From positions 434,001 through 498,000 of the forward strand of contig JALIZF010001704.1 of NCBI GenBank assembly GCA_029948255.1: DNA of 64,000 nt, in the 5' to 3' direction. Shown one piece after another: positions 42,101 through 52,440 of the stretch (within the stretch, counting starts at the first letter, position 1; every line of letters starts with the position of its first letter). The notes below the pieces were generated by a model that ran no database searches, was not told where the DNA came from, and saw only the letters and a list, made by a program, of their open reading frames with translations. The position numbers were made by a program, and so were the translations under genes. This DNA is from Telmatactis stephensoni (Eukaryota; Cnidaria; Anthozoa; Actiniaria; Isophelliidae).

Positions 42101-45100
42101 CTATCCCCACAAAAGGTACAGTTCTTTGTTATTCTTACAATTTTTGTGTGGCTGTAAGTCATTCAATATTGACCACACTTCAAGATTTTGTATAGCTTGA
42201 TGTGCTCTTTCTGGCAGTCCTTTCTGGCTATGTGGGTCTTGTGCTGATTATCGTAATTTTGGGCTTCCTTTGGTGGTCGCTCATCTTATTCTACTATTGC
42301 AAAAGAGAAATAAACTATGACTTTATATAGACAGAATTTGCCAAACTGTATCTACAATGCCTTGGAAGACACCTAAGTCATCACTATCATTTATTTTCAT
42401 TCTCATACTTTGGTCTTATGATTTTAGATTCCAGCACTTGCATTAGCAGGGTATCGAGTTATTGCTCCAGATCTTAGAGGTTTTGGCCAAACAAGCAGTC
42501 CACAAGGTACATATAGTGTACACTGTATCACTGTGGAATACAATAGAGTAGAACCTTTCCTTATATGGACACCTCAATAATAGGGACACCTCTCTATAAT
42601 GGACAGGTCTCTAATTTAATCGTCAGCTGGAATCATCATACGTCTCTTTGTAAATGAAACCTCTATACAATAGACACCTCTGTATTATGGACACTTTTCT
42701 GTGGCTTTTTGGTTTCCATTTTAAAGAGGTTCTACTCAGTATTCATACCTGTATATTATGTCAGATACTAAATCTTTTCTGCTGCCATTTGTTGTCAATT
42801 TTAAAGAGGTTCTATTCTATTCATACAGCTGCACAAACCTTTTTATGATGTACTCTTTGGTCACCATCTTTGAGATCATATGTGTGATTCCTATTTGTTT
42901 TAAATGTTCATCCAGTGGCTTTCATAACTTGTTTTGGTTTTTAGAAATAAAGGCATATGGAAGAGAGCACATATGTAAAGTAAGAAATGACTACATTATA
43001 CAGTGTAAAAATCACAGTGACATTGATAACTGGAAGTTGGAATAGTGATGATTTTGGTAATAATGTTACTGTCATTGGTGGCTATATATGGTGTTGGCTA
43101 CACCATTTAGCAGTGGCTATGTCTGTGCTGATCATATGAAGGTGTGGAGTAGCTGCAGATTGGAGTGTCAGGGCCAGTATTTGGCATTAATATTAGCCAC
43201 TGCCAAATGGTGTAGCTAACACCATATGTAGCCACCAGCAACATTACCAGTGCTGTGACAGCTGCCATCATGACCAAAGCTATCACCACTGACACAGTCA
43301 TTGACACCTCTGCTGCCATTTTTGACACTATCACTGCTTATTGACATGATAATAGTCATGGTGGTGAGATGATATAGAGGTCACTGATGACAATAGCTCA
43401 CTGGTAATAATAATAATAATAATTATGATTAATGAGTCTTTATTAACCACAAGATAAATATACATTCTTATGTTACAACAATGTGCTAAACTAAAACTAC
43501 TAAATACGAATTTAAGATTTGTAAAAACTATGTTTAAATTATGGAAATTAAATTGAAGTAAACCTAGTAACACATGAACTATGAAAAACTATATCTAAAA
43601 ATCAACCTATTGATAAATACGCTTTGAAAGCAAGTGGTACGCACCTTAGGCTTATAACTACAGATTTATGCCTCAAACTATAGGTAGTTGTCTTATACTT
43701 AGGTAAATAACTATTCAGAGGATGCATACTTAAGGAAGATGCCTTCTTAAATATATTAGTATCTTGTTTCTTTAAGATTTGATGAATATCTAAAGATTGT
43801 GTGAGACTGGTGATGACTTTGGTTATGGTGATGGGAGTGTTGATAGTGATAATGGTTTCCATAGCAGTGGCAGCAGCATGCACTTACTAGTTGCAGTGGC
43901 TATGGAGACTGGCAGTGGCAGTGTCTATAATGGCAGAAGATGTGTCATTGGTGATGTTTCAATAATGGCCATGGTGGCAGCAGTGACAGTGTAATTGGCA
44001 GCAGCCTTGGCAAATGGTGCTACATATCGATGACTTTAGAGGGGAGAATGTTAATGTTGATGACCATACACAGTATGGTGCTTGTGATATTTCCAATTTT
44101 TGCTAAATAAATATAATAATTTTTATTTCAATTCAGGATGTCATTTCCCTCATGGATCACTTGGTAAGAGCAGTTGCTAATGAGATTCAAGATCTAATTC
44201 ATCTTCTGTCTTCTGTCATCTTCTGTCTTCATCATCTGTCATGATAACCAAGTTCACTGATAAATTTATTGTCAGTACAACTTTCAATAGTGTGCTGGAG
44301 TGTGCTCTAGACTCTCTTGTTTGCCATTCTGTAAGAAATATTCATAGTGATGTCTATAAACTCATCAAAAAAGAAGGAAAAAAGAACTTATAATACATGC
44401 AGTTAAGTGCAAATACATAATTACCAAATAGAATAGGTCACTGAGGATTTAAAACCCCACTCTTTGCTCTAAAACAGGTCCTGCATCAAGTAACAGTGGT
44501 TGGACATGACTGGGGTGGAGCCCTTGCTTGGGATCTTGCTGTGCACTATCCTGACAGAATAAGGTAACTGCTGTCTCATTTTTTGCCGCCTTATCTTGGT
44601 TCTTTCCAGTACATGCTCAATCAGATCAAAAACGTAGTAAGTTACTGATACATGTAGGCTGTCAGTAGGGTGTAGGCGAGATGGAAAGTCAATATTAAAC
44701 TAATATTAGCTTAAATGAATGGAAATGTACTCAGAATAAAAGAGCCTTCCATAGCTCAGTGGTTAGAGCATTGGACCGGCAATCCGAAGATCATGGATTT
44801 GATCTTGATTTTTCTGAGTCTATGTTTACACTCAATGAAAACACTTTATTTCTAATATTTGGTTGTTAGTTATTGTCAGCTTGAATAGTGTGTTTTGAAG
44901 TTAAAGGGGGCCACTGCACCAGTTTGTTGACCAGTAATTAGTAGTTAGTACTGTCATTAGATCTAACCTTTGTACATGAAATGTGGTAATAGTTGTTATT
45001 TTGAATATCATTTTGCAGGGCAGTAGCAAGTATGTCACCATATATGCCTTCTAAGCCCACTATCAACCCTCTTAAAGTTCTTCAAGCTAAGCCAGGAATA

Positions 45101-45880
45101 TTCCAATATCAGCTTTACTTCCAACAAGAGGTGATTACTGTCAAACTAGCAAACTATCTTACCGTTACCTTACCGTTACCTTACCGACCACATTTTACCG
45201 TTATTTTACCGACCACTTACCGTTACCTTACCGACAAAGTACCGTTACCTTACCGACCACTTACCGACCATTTACCGTTACCTTTCCGACCACGTACCGA
45301 CCACTTACCGTACTAGCATGTGATTTTGACTATAAAGCCTTAAAGATTTAAGCATTCACAGGGAAAAAATGTCAATTCCCAACTTGGGGTTTTCCTGGGT
45401 CTAAACTGGGAATATGTTCTGTTTATTTTATTTGGAAAATCTGTAATACCCAAACTTGCAAAAATAGAACAGATTCCTAGGGATTCCCTGGTTAGACCCA
45501 GGTAAGCCCCATGTTTGAACCAAGCTGGGAATGGACATTTTTCCCTGTGATTATAATTGCAATCTGTTTTCGATTTTTAATCAATGAATAGAAAATGCAA
45601 ATTTATTTAGGTGTTAACAATCGACTCAATTTTCCACAATTTTAGCCATCTTTTCTGTGATGCATGAAAAGACCAAATGTTTATAAGTGATTTTATCTTG
45701 GTCCTTGCAAAGGGCTATAATGGAGCCTGTTTCATTAATATAATGTGTGATTAATAATAATGGAAACTTTATTCTATATTTATACAACAATTACAAATCT
45801 CTCTACTTACAGGCAATTTGCAATTGACTACTCAAGTGATACATGCATTTATAAATGTAAACGACAAAATGATTTAGAAA

Positions 45881-45937
<57 letters not shown>

Positions 45938-46977
45938 AAATTTCAATAAGTCTGGGTTATTCCATTCTTTGTTTCGACAGCAGAAAAGGTAATACGTTGA
46001 TCTGATTGTAATGTTGATAATTTTTTTTACAATATAGTTTTGTTGTTTCTTGTCCTCTAGGCCAAGTTCATTTAACATTTCGATGAAATCAGACGATTGA
46101 TGGGAGAATACACCCAAAGTACTGATTGAAAGGTTTACAAATTTAACCTGCTGAAAATGATTCTTGTGGTCGATGACAGTCTCGTGATATTTACGTTGTT
46201 TCCGATCTAAGTTGTTTTGTAGATTTGTTTCAAAGCCAACAGTTAATTCTAGAATATACAAGCACTTATTTGATATGGACAACACTATGTCAGGACGCAA
46301 GCTGTCACCAGTTATGATAGAGGGGCTCGGAAAACCAGGAAGATCGACGTATAGAGTTGAGTTTTTGATGGATGGAAGACTATGAGCAATGAAATTCAGG
46401 ACAGAATCATGACGCCAGGAGAAGCGGCCTTCTTGTAGGTAGTGATTACAACCCGCGACAACATGAAGAAGAGATTCAGGCATTAGGCATAGGGAGCAGT
46501 CAGAGTTGGAGGAAATACCCCATTTGACAAGGTTTTTCCGTGTAGGGAGAGTGTTGTTGATGTACCGGATGGTAAAGTTAAAGATGTTTTTCGGCAAGTT
46601 AGACTGTGTGGTGGACCAGATTTTATTAAGTTGTTGCATGGAGTATTTAAGGACATTTGAAAAGAACGATCCTTGATTAGTGAGCTGATTTTGGAGTTTA
46701 TCCTCTTGTGAAGAATGGAAATCTTTGAGAACTTGTTTTGTAGATGTGTACACGTCATACTGAATGTTTCTACCATTGCTAGTTGAGTTCCAGAGATGTT
46801 TTATTGAGTCATTAGTAGATGATTTTAATGTGTTGCGCAGAACTCATTAAAATAATAATAATAATAATAATAATAAAAATAATAATAATGGAAACTTTAT
46901 TCTATATTTATACAACAATTACAAATCTCTCTACTTACAGGCAATTTGCAATTGACTACTCAAGTGATACATGTATT

Positions 46978-47065
<88 letters not shown>

Positions 47066-47755
47066 GCATCTACAACAACAAAGAATCACCACTCTGTCGC
47101 CTGTGCAAAGAAAGAACTGAAACTGTAGAGCACCTTATATCGGGCTGTACGACTTTGGCTGGTAAGGAGTACAAAGAAAGACACGATAATGTTGCTAAAA
47201 ACATACATTGGCATTTATGTGAGAAATACGGAATAGAAAGTAGTGAAACTTGGTGGAGCCATGAACCAGAAGCAGTAGCAGAAAATCAAGATGTTAAAAT
47301 CCTCTGGGACTTTAATGTATACACAGATAGAAAGATAACTGCGAGACGTCCAGATATTGTGATCATCGACAAAAGAACAAAGAAGGTTAAACTAATCGAT
47401 GTGTCTGTACCAGCAGATCGCAGGATAGATGAAAAAGAAAAGGAGAAGATTGACAAGTATCAAGAGCTCAGAATAGAACTAGAAAGACTATGGGGAATGA
47501 AAACAATGACTGTACCAATTGTAATAGGATCTTTAGGAGCAATTTCAAAACAATTCAAAGATCATTTACATAGGCTAGACATCGATAAGATCAGTCTTAT
47601 AGACATGCAGAAAACTGTACTTCTTGGTACTGCACATATACTGAGAAGAGTGCTTCAGCTCTCAGGAGCAGGATAGTTCTCGAGCTAGAAGTAATAAGTT
47701 ACCAGCAATACTACATTTGTAAATCATTATATACCGGTTTGCTGTGAAATAAAAG

Positions 47756-47786
<31 letters not shown>

Positions 47787-50700
47787 GGATACGTCTAGTT
47801 CTTAAATCAGAACTAAATGCTACCAACAAAATAAGTGCAATAAACACCTTAGCAGTCCCAGTTGTCACTTACAGCTTCAATATCATCAACTGGAAAATAA
47901 AAGAACTCAAGCGACTGGATAGAAAGACAAGAAAGCTTTTGATAATGGAAAAAATGCACCACCCTAAGGCTGACGTGGATAGACTCTACTTGCCAAGAAC
48001 ATCAGGTGGTAGAGGTCTTATTCAAATTGAGGCCTCTTACAAGACAACCACGATTGGCCTTGATACCTATCTTAATGACAAACAAGATCATCTACTGCAA
48101 ATAGCAATTGACCATGACAAGGCAAAGAAGTTATTTTCCATTCACCGTGAAGCGACAAAGTTCAAAAGAGGTTTCAATTTACCAGAAATACCGAAAACAG
48201 CAAATGAACCAACCACTATCTATGCCCGGAGAACCAAAATCAAAGCAAAACATCATTCTGAAGAACAGCTTTAGAATTCCTGGGAAGAAAAACCACTTCA
48301 TGGAAAGTATCCAAAACGCCTTAATGATAATGATGTTGATCACCTTCAGACTAACAAATGGCTCAAAACTTCTGGGTTAAAATCTCAAACTGAAGGCTTT
48401 ATAATTGCTGCCCAAGATCAGTGCATTGCAACAAATTATTATAAAAACAAAATCCTAAAAGATGGTACTTGTCCTCTATGTAGAATTTGTAATCAACAAC
48501 TTGAAACAATAGACCATATTGTATCGGGCTGCCCAGAGCTTGCTAAGACAGAATATATCAATCGACATAACAAAGCAGCCAAATATATCCATTGGAAAGT
48601 ATGCAAACACTTCAATATAAATGTTAATGAGCGATATTATGAACACGAACCAACAACTGTGACTGAGAACGATCAAGTTACAATACTATGGGATATGGGG
48701 ATACATACTGACAGAGAAATAACAGCCAATCGTCCAGACATTGTTGTGAAAGACAAAGAAAATAAAACATGTTTGCTAATAGACATGTCTGTTCCCACAG
48801 AGAAAAACATTTCAATAAAAACCACCGAAAAACTCTCAAAATATAAAGATCTTGAAATCGAAATCGAAAGAATGTGGGGCTTGAAAACAAGTACAATACC
48901 TGTGATAATTGGTGCTTTAGGACTTATTAAAAAAGGAATAGATAAATATATAAACCAAATTCCTGGAAATATAAAAATAGTAGAGCTACAGAAGATTGTA
49001 CTTCTTGGTACAGCACATATACTAAGGAGAACACTATCCATCAAGTAATACCAATCACAACTATGTATGGACTCCTTATGTTCAAGGGATGAACACGGAC
49101 CTATATTTTGTAAAACTATGAAAAGGAAAAGAATACAGATAATAATAATAATAATAATAATAATGATATTTAATGAGGAAACTCCACTCATACAATATAT
49201 GATTTCCATGTTCTTTGTTCATTGTGTAATTCAATGTCATCTATGTTTTACAGGGAGAAGCAGAAAAAGAATTTGAAAATGATTTAAAAAGAGCTTTCTG
49301 TCTTTTTTACAGAACTTATAAAGATGAGGTGAGAAATGAGTGTATTGTGCAAAAAAAACATTTTTTTTGGCTGGAGAGGTTGTGATGTATTTTATCTCAT
49401 ATCAACAGATTATAGGTGAAAATATCTCATTTGCAAATGTTCTGGAAAGAGGTGAGAACCATCTTCTTTCCTCCTTCTTCCCATTTTCTACCTTCAAGGT
49501 TTTCTCTTGAGGCCCGTCGCCAGTATGGCAAAGGAGAGGTTCGATCTCCACCATATTGGGTTAGGATTAGGGGGAGAGCTTAAATGCATAAGTATCAGAG
49601 GTCCAGAGGGCCTTTTGAAAATGGAATGAGAATTTCATTTGAGTTTCATAGATACATCTCATAGATAAAGGACTATTATTTCAGGGATTTTGTTTTTCTA
49701 AATTACGCAAAATCAGTTTGAAATCATCAAGCTAATGTAAAGAGTTTATGTAGTTTTCTTCATGGAAGACCAGAATTTTCAACCAAGAAAAAGTAGAGAA
49801 GAGAAATAGAATCCATTAAAAACAGAAAAAAAAAGAAAAGTTGTTAACGCAGGCAAGACTCGAACCCGGTACACAAAAATTAGTATGCTAATTTTGTGCA
49901 AGACCCCCAAAATCGGACCATGCACCCAGACAAATCGCTGAATCATCGCATGTTACGTATAGGATGGAGATTTCGGCCCCATCCGCGCTATCCAGTAGAA
50001 CGCAGCGAGCTTCGCGGTCAAAGAGGGAGGAAACAGTCGGATCCTAGGCCATAAATGACTGCACCTTACCACTAGGCTAACTGGTCTACTGAGGGATTTG
50101 AAGGACAAAATAACCTAGTGTATCGCGTGAATGACTGTCTATTGTTGTGCAAATTACGCAATCCCGTGGTGCAGTTTGAATTCCCTTGAACTGTTTCATT
50201 ATCAGGAGGCTTGTTTGTTGGCTGTGCAGACTCAGTACCAAGAGGTTCTTTGATAACCGAACAAGACTTGGACTACTTTGTTGAGAATTACTCCAAAACT
50301 GGTTTTAGGTGAGTATTTCAAATTCATGTCAAAATCAAAACTAATTATTCTTCCTTTGACAGACTTTAAAATATACTAGACAGGGTTTGTGTTTGAATTT
50401 AGACGATTTATTTGCTTCTGATGTAGGGGTCCCTTAAACTGGTATCGAAACATGGAAACGAACTGGACATGGAATTTGAAAGTTGTAGGCAGAAAGGTGA
50501 GCCTATTAGAGACTTTGTATATCAAGCATTTAATACTCACTTCAACTCTAGAAACTCCGTCGTTCGTTCGTTCGTCTGTCCGGGGTCCTTAATTCTATCC
50601 GTCCGTTCCTCGTCCCTCCATTCGTTCATTCGTTCGTTCGTTTGTCCTTCCCTCGTCCCTCTGTTCGTTCGATCGTTCGTTCGTTTGTCCGTTCGTTCGA

Positions 50701-51900
50701 TCGTTCTCTTGGTTGTCCGTCCGTCCGTCCGTCCGTCCGTTCGTCCGTTCGTTCGTTTGTTGCTTGTACCTGCGATGTTGCTTGTACCTGCGACTGTTTG
50801 CTCGTTCGTCGTGTGTGCCGTGTAAGCTTGTTCATTTGTTTGAGAGGAAGAAGAGTTATCCTCTGTTATCCTGGTGGGAATTTTTAATATACATATGTCA
50901 TGGTTCATTTTTTGAACCCTTATATTATCTAAACTGTATATATTGCTAAGGATATTTTATACTTGGAATATCACTTATGTAAAAGGGTCTTTGAACTCCC
51001 TGATTTTAATGTATTACTTTTTATCATCAAGATCCAACAGCCTTCGTTGATGATAACATGTGGTAAGGACTTCGTCATTACACCAGCTTTTTGTGCGCAC
51101 ATGAAGGACTGGGTGAGTATTTGTTTATCGTACCCTCCATCTAACTTACAGGAAACATTTCCATGTCACACACTTTATACACCTATTTCACAAAAGTTTG
51201 TCGGACGAGAGACCTCAAGCACCCGTGACTAGACCGAAAGGGAGCATGGGTAGATGTAAAACTTAACTCACTTTTCGGCTTTGGTCTTGATTTTAGACAA
51301 GGAAATGAAGTTCTGTGTTGTATAAGGACAAAGCAAGCTAGTTGTGGACGTGTTGATATTCGTGTGGTTTTAGTATTTTAATCATTTCTACCCATACTCC
51401 CTTTCGGGTGAGTCGCGTATGCTTGGGGTCTTTGGCTCGACAACGTTTTTTGAAATAGGTGTAACAACCCATCCCCGGCCCCCATAGTATAGAGCCTGCT
51501 ACCCAAGCTATTGGGAATGTCAAATAAACCGATTTCAACCAGCATTTTTGATATTTTTGAAGTGTCTAATCCAGAGAATTGTACGCTCGTTTGGAAGGTG
51601 ACTGAGCATTTCCCATTGTGATTTTTTAGGCTCTGAAGTTGACTACTGAACATATAGAGGAATCAACTCACTGGACTCCATTAGAATGGTCAGTGATCTT
51701 TCCCTAATTTTGTCATATTGGGCGTGGAGGGGAGAAGAAGGGTGTCCCCTCCTTCTCCCGCCCCACCCTCTCTCCCAAATGGATTTTATTTTTATCGTTG
51801 ATAAACTGTTTTCTTTATTTGTAGCCCGTTGAAACTAAATCGCATCTTAATAGATTGGATGAAGCAGATTCATGCAGGAACTGATGTCTCAAAACTCTAA
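36179..51900 (+). CDS. EPHX2: Bifunctional epoxide hydrolase 2 (HAD phosphatase + epoxide hydrolase)
   Basis: Nineteen exons: 36179-36273, 38288-38372, 39820-39979, 40105-40292, 40631-40753, 41411-41479, 41787-41882, 42428-42506, 42945-42979, 44137-44163, 44478-44563, 45019-45130, 49254-49328, 49409-49451, 50206-50308, 50427-50496, 51032-51112, 51630-51688, 51825-51900. They total 553 residues with all phases consistent (human 555). The N-terminal HAD domain starts 'MTKLVIFDLGGVVATTPMFA' and includes 'TCILTNNWTDD' and 'EVVILDDLGYN'. The alpha/beta hydrolase has the oxyanion HGFP in 'LILLHGFPELWY', the nucleophile Asp in 'VVGHDWGGALAW', an acidic residue in 'GKDFVITP' and the catalytic His in 'ESTHWTPLE'. 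It hydrolyses lipid epoxides to diols. It ends in SKL, a PTS1 peroxisomal signal. The second HAD motif-I Asp is Gly here. An in-frame upstream ATG at about 35978 is not preferred because homologues start at the chosen site. Confidence 0.94.
36774..36815 (+). repeat. (CTTT)n microsatellite
   Basis: About nine ctttc/cttt units in EPHX2 intron 1. Confidence 0.85.
37014..37106. mobile_element. Short MITE, 93 bp, TA-flanked
   Basis: 'tagtctcctttgcaacc' and 'ggctgcaaaggagacta' are inverted ends. Inner arms 'gtgtcgtcacgcaaggct' and 'agccttgcgtgacgacac' are perfect. It lies in EPHX2 intron 1. Confidence 0.78.
37470..37650. mobile_element. Foldback element with inner 20-bp duplication
   Basis: Arms 'gtgctccgttcagtaataca' and 'tgtattactgaacggagcac' are perfect. 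The interior repeats 'cacttcttgagtgctttcgg' in tandem. It lies in EPHX2 intron 1. Confidence 0.72.
38562..38702. mobile_element. Foldback element
   Basis: 'gtctgtatgggaaaatatca' is mirrored by 'ctaatattttcccatataga', and 'cctctgtctttttgtacaga' by 'tctgtactgtcaagacctcg'. It lies in EPHX2 intron 2. Confidence 0.5.
41942..42259. mobile_element. Foldback/MITE with about 100-bp arms
   Basis: The left arm 'acaagacccacatagccaga' and 'tatacaaaatcttgaag' is mirrored by 'cttcaagattttgtata' and 'tctggctatgtgggtcttgt'. The outer ends are 'aaattatgataatta' and 'gattatcgtaatttt'. It lies in EPHX2 intron 41883-42427. Confidence 0.7.
42546..42825. repeat. Repeat with inverted ends and duplicated tail
   Basis: 'gagtagaacctttccttata' and 'tttaaagaggttctactc' are inverted. 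Words such as 'ggacacctc' recur. The 'ttttaaagaggttctatt' tail is repeated again near 42800. It lies in EPHX2 intron 42507-42944. Confidence 0.45.
43077..43236. mobile_element. Foldback element, 160 bp
   Basis: Arms 'ggtggctatatatggtgttg' and 'taacaccatatgtagccacc', with 'acaccatttagcagtggcta' mirrored by 'tagccactgccaaatggtgt'. It lies in EPHX2 intron 42980-44136. Confidence 0.68.
43405..43480 (-). repeat. (TAA)n tract with attached unit
   Basis: 'aataataataataataatta' is followed by 'tgattaatgagtctttatta'. It resembles the TAA-tailed units at 45753 and 46881 in layout, but not base for base. Confidence 0.4.
44749..44850 (+). mobile_element. tRNA-like SINE
   Basis: 'catagctcagtggttagagc' is a near-perfect tRNA D-arm/box A. 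The B box ('catggatttgatcttg') is decayed, so no functional tRNA is formed. The tail 'tgagtctatgtttacactca' resembles that of 20490-20611. It lies in EPHX2 intron 44564-45018. Confidence 0.65.
45159..45313 (+). repeat. TTACCGxxx minisatellite
   Basis: Irregular repeats built from 'ttaccgttacc' and 'ttaccgaccac' begin 28 bp after the donor of EPHX2 exon 45019-45130. Confidence 0.9.
45356..45551. mobile_element. Foldback element, about 195 bp
   Basis: 'cacagggaaaaaatgtcaat' pairs with 'tggacatttttccctgtg'. Internal 'cctgggtctaa' pairs with 'ttagacccagg'. Confidence 0.65.
45753..45855. repeat. 100-bp direct repeat, left copy
   Basis: 'aatggaaactttattctata' through 'ctcaagtgatacatg' is repeated almost exactly at 46881-46982. 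The two copies flank the minus-strand retrotransposon fragment. Both begin after TAA units. Confidence 0.8.
45880..45936. repeat. (TA)n microsatellite
   Basis: A near-pure TA run directly abuts the stop codon of the minus-strand retrotransposon ORF. Confidence 0.92.
45935..46845 (-). mobile_element. RLE-type non-LTR retrotransposon fragment 1
   Basis: A minus-strand ORF of about 300 codons ends at 45935. 'CSLCLMPESLLHVVAGC' is a CCHC zinc motif. It is followed by 'RPDIVLSISNKCLYILEL', the PD..D/E core of the restriction-like endonuclease of R2/R4-type retrotransposons. The reverse transcriptase is missing, so it is a 5'-truncated copy. It lacks any 3' UTR before the (TA)n run. It lies in the largest EPHX2 intron. 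Confidence 0.78.
46881..46982. repeat. 100-bp direct repeat, right copy
   Basis: Near-identical to 45753-45855. It is followed directly by the long (AAT)n tract. Confidence 0.8.
46980..47066 (+). repeat. (AAT)n microsatellite
   Basis: About 29 uninterrupted trinucleotide units. It codes for runs of Asn or Ile in forward frames and inflates the adjacent ORF. The retrotransposon fragment begins at its right edge. Confidence 0.97.
47067..47785 (+). mobile_element. RLE-type non-LTR retrotransposon fragment 2, TAA-flanked
   Basis: Coding to the stop at 47674-47676. 'CRLCKERTETVEHLISGC' is the CCHC motif, then 'RRPDIVIIDKRTKKVKLIDV' is the endonuclease core and 'LLGTAHILRRVL' the conserved C-terminus. 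An 80-bp 3' UTR ends in 'aaaagataataataa' and a (TAA)n tail. The 5' end starts exactly at the (AAT)n tract, so both borders are TAA repeats. Confidence 0.82.
47786..49163 (+). mobile_element. RLE-type non-LTR retrotransposon fragment 3, TAA-flanked
   Basis: Continues from late reverse transcriptase/thumb ('VTYSFNIINWKIKELKRLDR', 'LYLPRTSGGRGLIQIE') to a CCHC motif ('CPLCRICNQQLETIDHIVSG') and the endonuclease 'NRPDIVVKDKENKTCLLIDM', ending 'LLGTAHILRRTL' at 49048. One in-frame TAG at 48272-48274 breaks it. The 3' UTR of about 90 bp ends in (TAA)n. It is related to fragment 2 but not identical. It carries the most complete coding of the three. Confidence 0.82.
49848..50095 (-). repeat. tRNA-like sequence with split boxes
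   Basis: Minus strand: box A-like 'gttagcctagtggtaaggtg' near 50070 and box B-like 'ccgggttcgagtcttgcctg' near 49860 are about 200 bp apart. The gap is far too long for a tRNA. It is probably a SINE or an interrupted relic. It lies in EPHX2 intron 49452-50205. Confidence 0.4.
50560..50770 (+). repeat. (CGTT/CGTC)n tetranucleotide tract
   Basis: cgtt, cgtc and cgat tetranucleotides repeat over about 210 bp in EPHX2 intron 50497-51031. The open frames over it are simple-sequence artefacts. Confidence 0.92.
51178..51463. mobile_element. MITE family B, copy 2
   Basis: Ends 'tacacctatttcacaaaag' and 'gttttttgaaataggtgta', TA-flanked. The arms continue about 80 bp ('gaccgaaagggagcatgggt' against 'acccatactccctttcgg'). 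The interior is unlike copies 1 and 3. It lies in EPHX2 intron 51113-51629. Confidence 0.75.
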
Positions 51901-52056
51901 ATCATTCTGAATCACTGAAACACTCAGTTGCCATCCAATTGTCTTCATACGACCATACAAAGGGTGTTGATATTTCATACTCTTCAACTACCAGATTTTT
52001 TTCCAAGAATCGTTTCATATTCAATTCAGCGTATTGTCCCTTTTATATAAGTGTCT

Positions 52057-52057
52057 T

Positions 52058-52142
<85 letters not shown>

Positions 52143-52180
52143 GCAGCAGCAGCAACAACAACAACAGCAACAACAAACAA
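52057..52180 (+). repeat. (ACA)n/(GCA)n microsatellite
   Basis: About 35 aca units followed by agc/aca mixtures, about 160 bp downstream of the EPHX2 stop, probably in the 3' UTR or flank. Confidence 0.97.
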
Positions 52181-52272
52181 CAGATTGTTTACAGATCGAG
52201 AGGGACCAGCAAATGGTGCCCGTCAGGAGAGAGAGTTCACTGAGAGAACAAGGATTTTTTACTATTTAGTAC

Positions 52273-52440
52273 TAATAGACCCAATCGGCTAACGCATTGC
52301 TATGTACGTTTCCACCCAATTCAAAACCTCTGGGAATATAATTCTTTGTCTTTTATCTCGTGGAAATTTTTGGAACAAAAGTTCGGTTTTGAATTGGGTG
52401 GAAACGTACATAGCAACGCGTTAGCCGATTAGGTCTATTA
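52273..52440. mobile_element. MITE, 168 bp with about 57-bp arms
   Basis: 'taatagacccaatcggctaa' and 'ttagccgattaggtctatta' are the ends. Pairing continues through 'tgctatgtacgtttccaccc'. It sits in an AT-rich 'tagtac' context. Confidence 0.8.

Noticed and set aside
44749..44822. Functional tRNA gene
   Set aside because: The D-arm is good, but the T-arm is decayed and no acceptor stem pairs. It is better explained as a SINE.
46819..47066. Polyasparagine N-terminus of the retrotransposon ORF
   Set aside because: The Asn run is the (AAT)n microsatellite read in one frame. Real similarity starts only after 47066.
50469..50908. Arg/Ser/Val-rich and Thr/Glu/Arg-rich ORFs on both strands
   Set aside because: These are translations of the CGTT/CGTC tetranucleotide tract in an EPHX2 intron. 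Only the first 28 bases belong to a real exon (50427-50496).
51939..52292. Poly-Thr and poly-Asn open frames
   Set aside because: They are translations of the (ACA)n microsatellite downstream of EPHX2.
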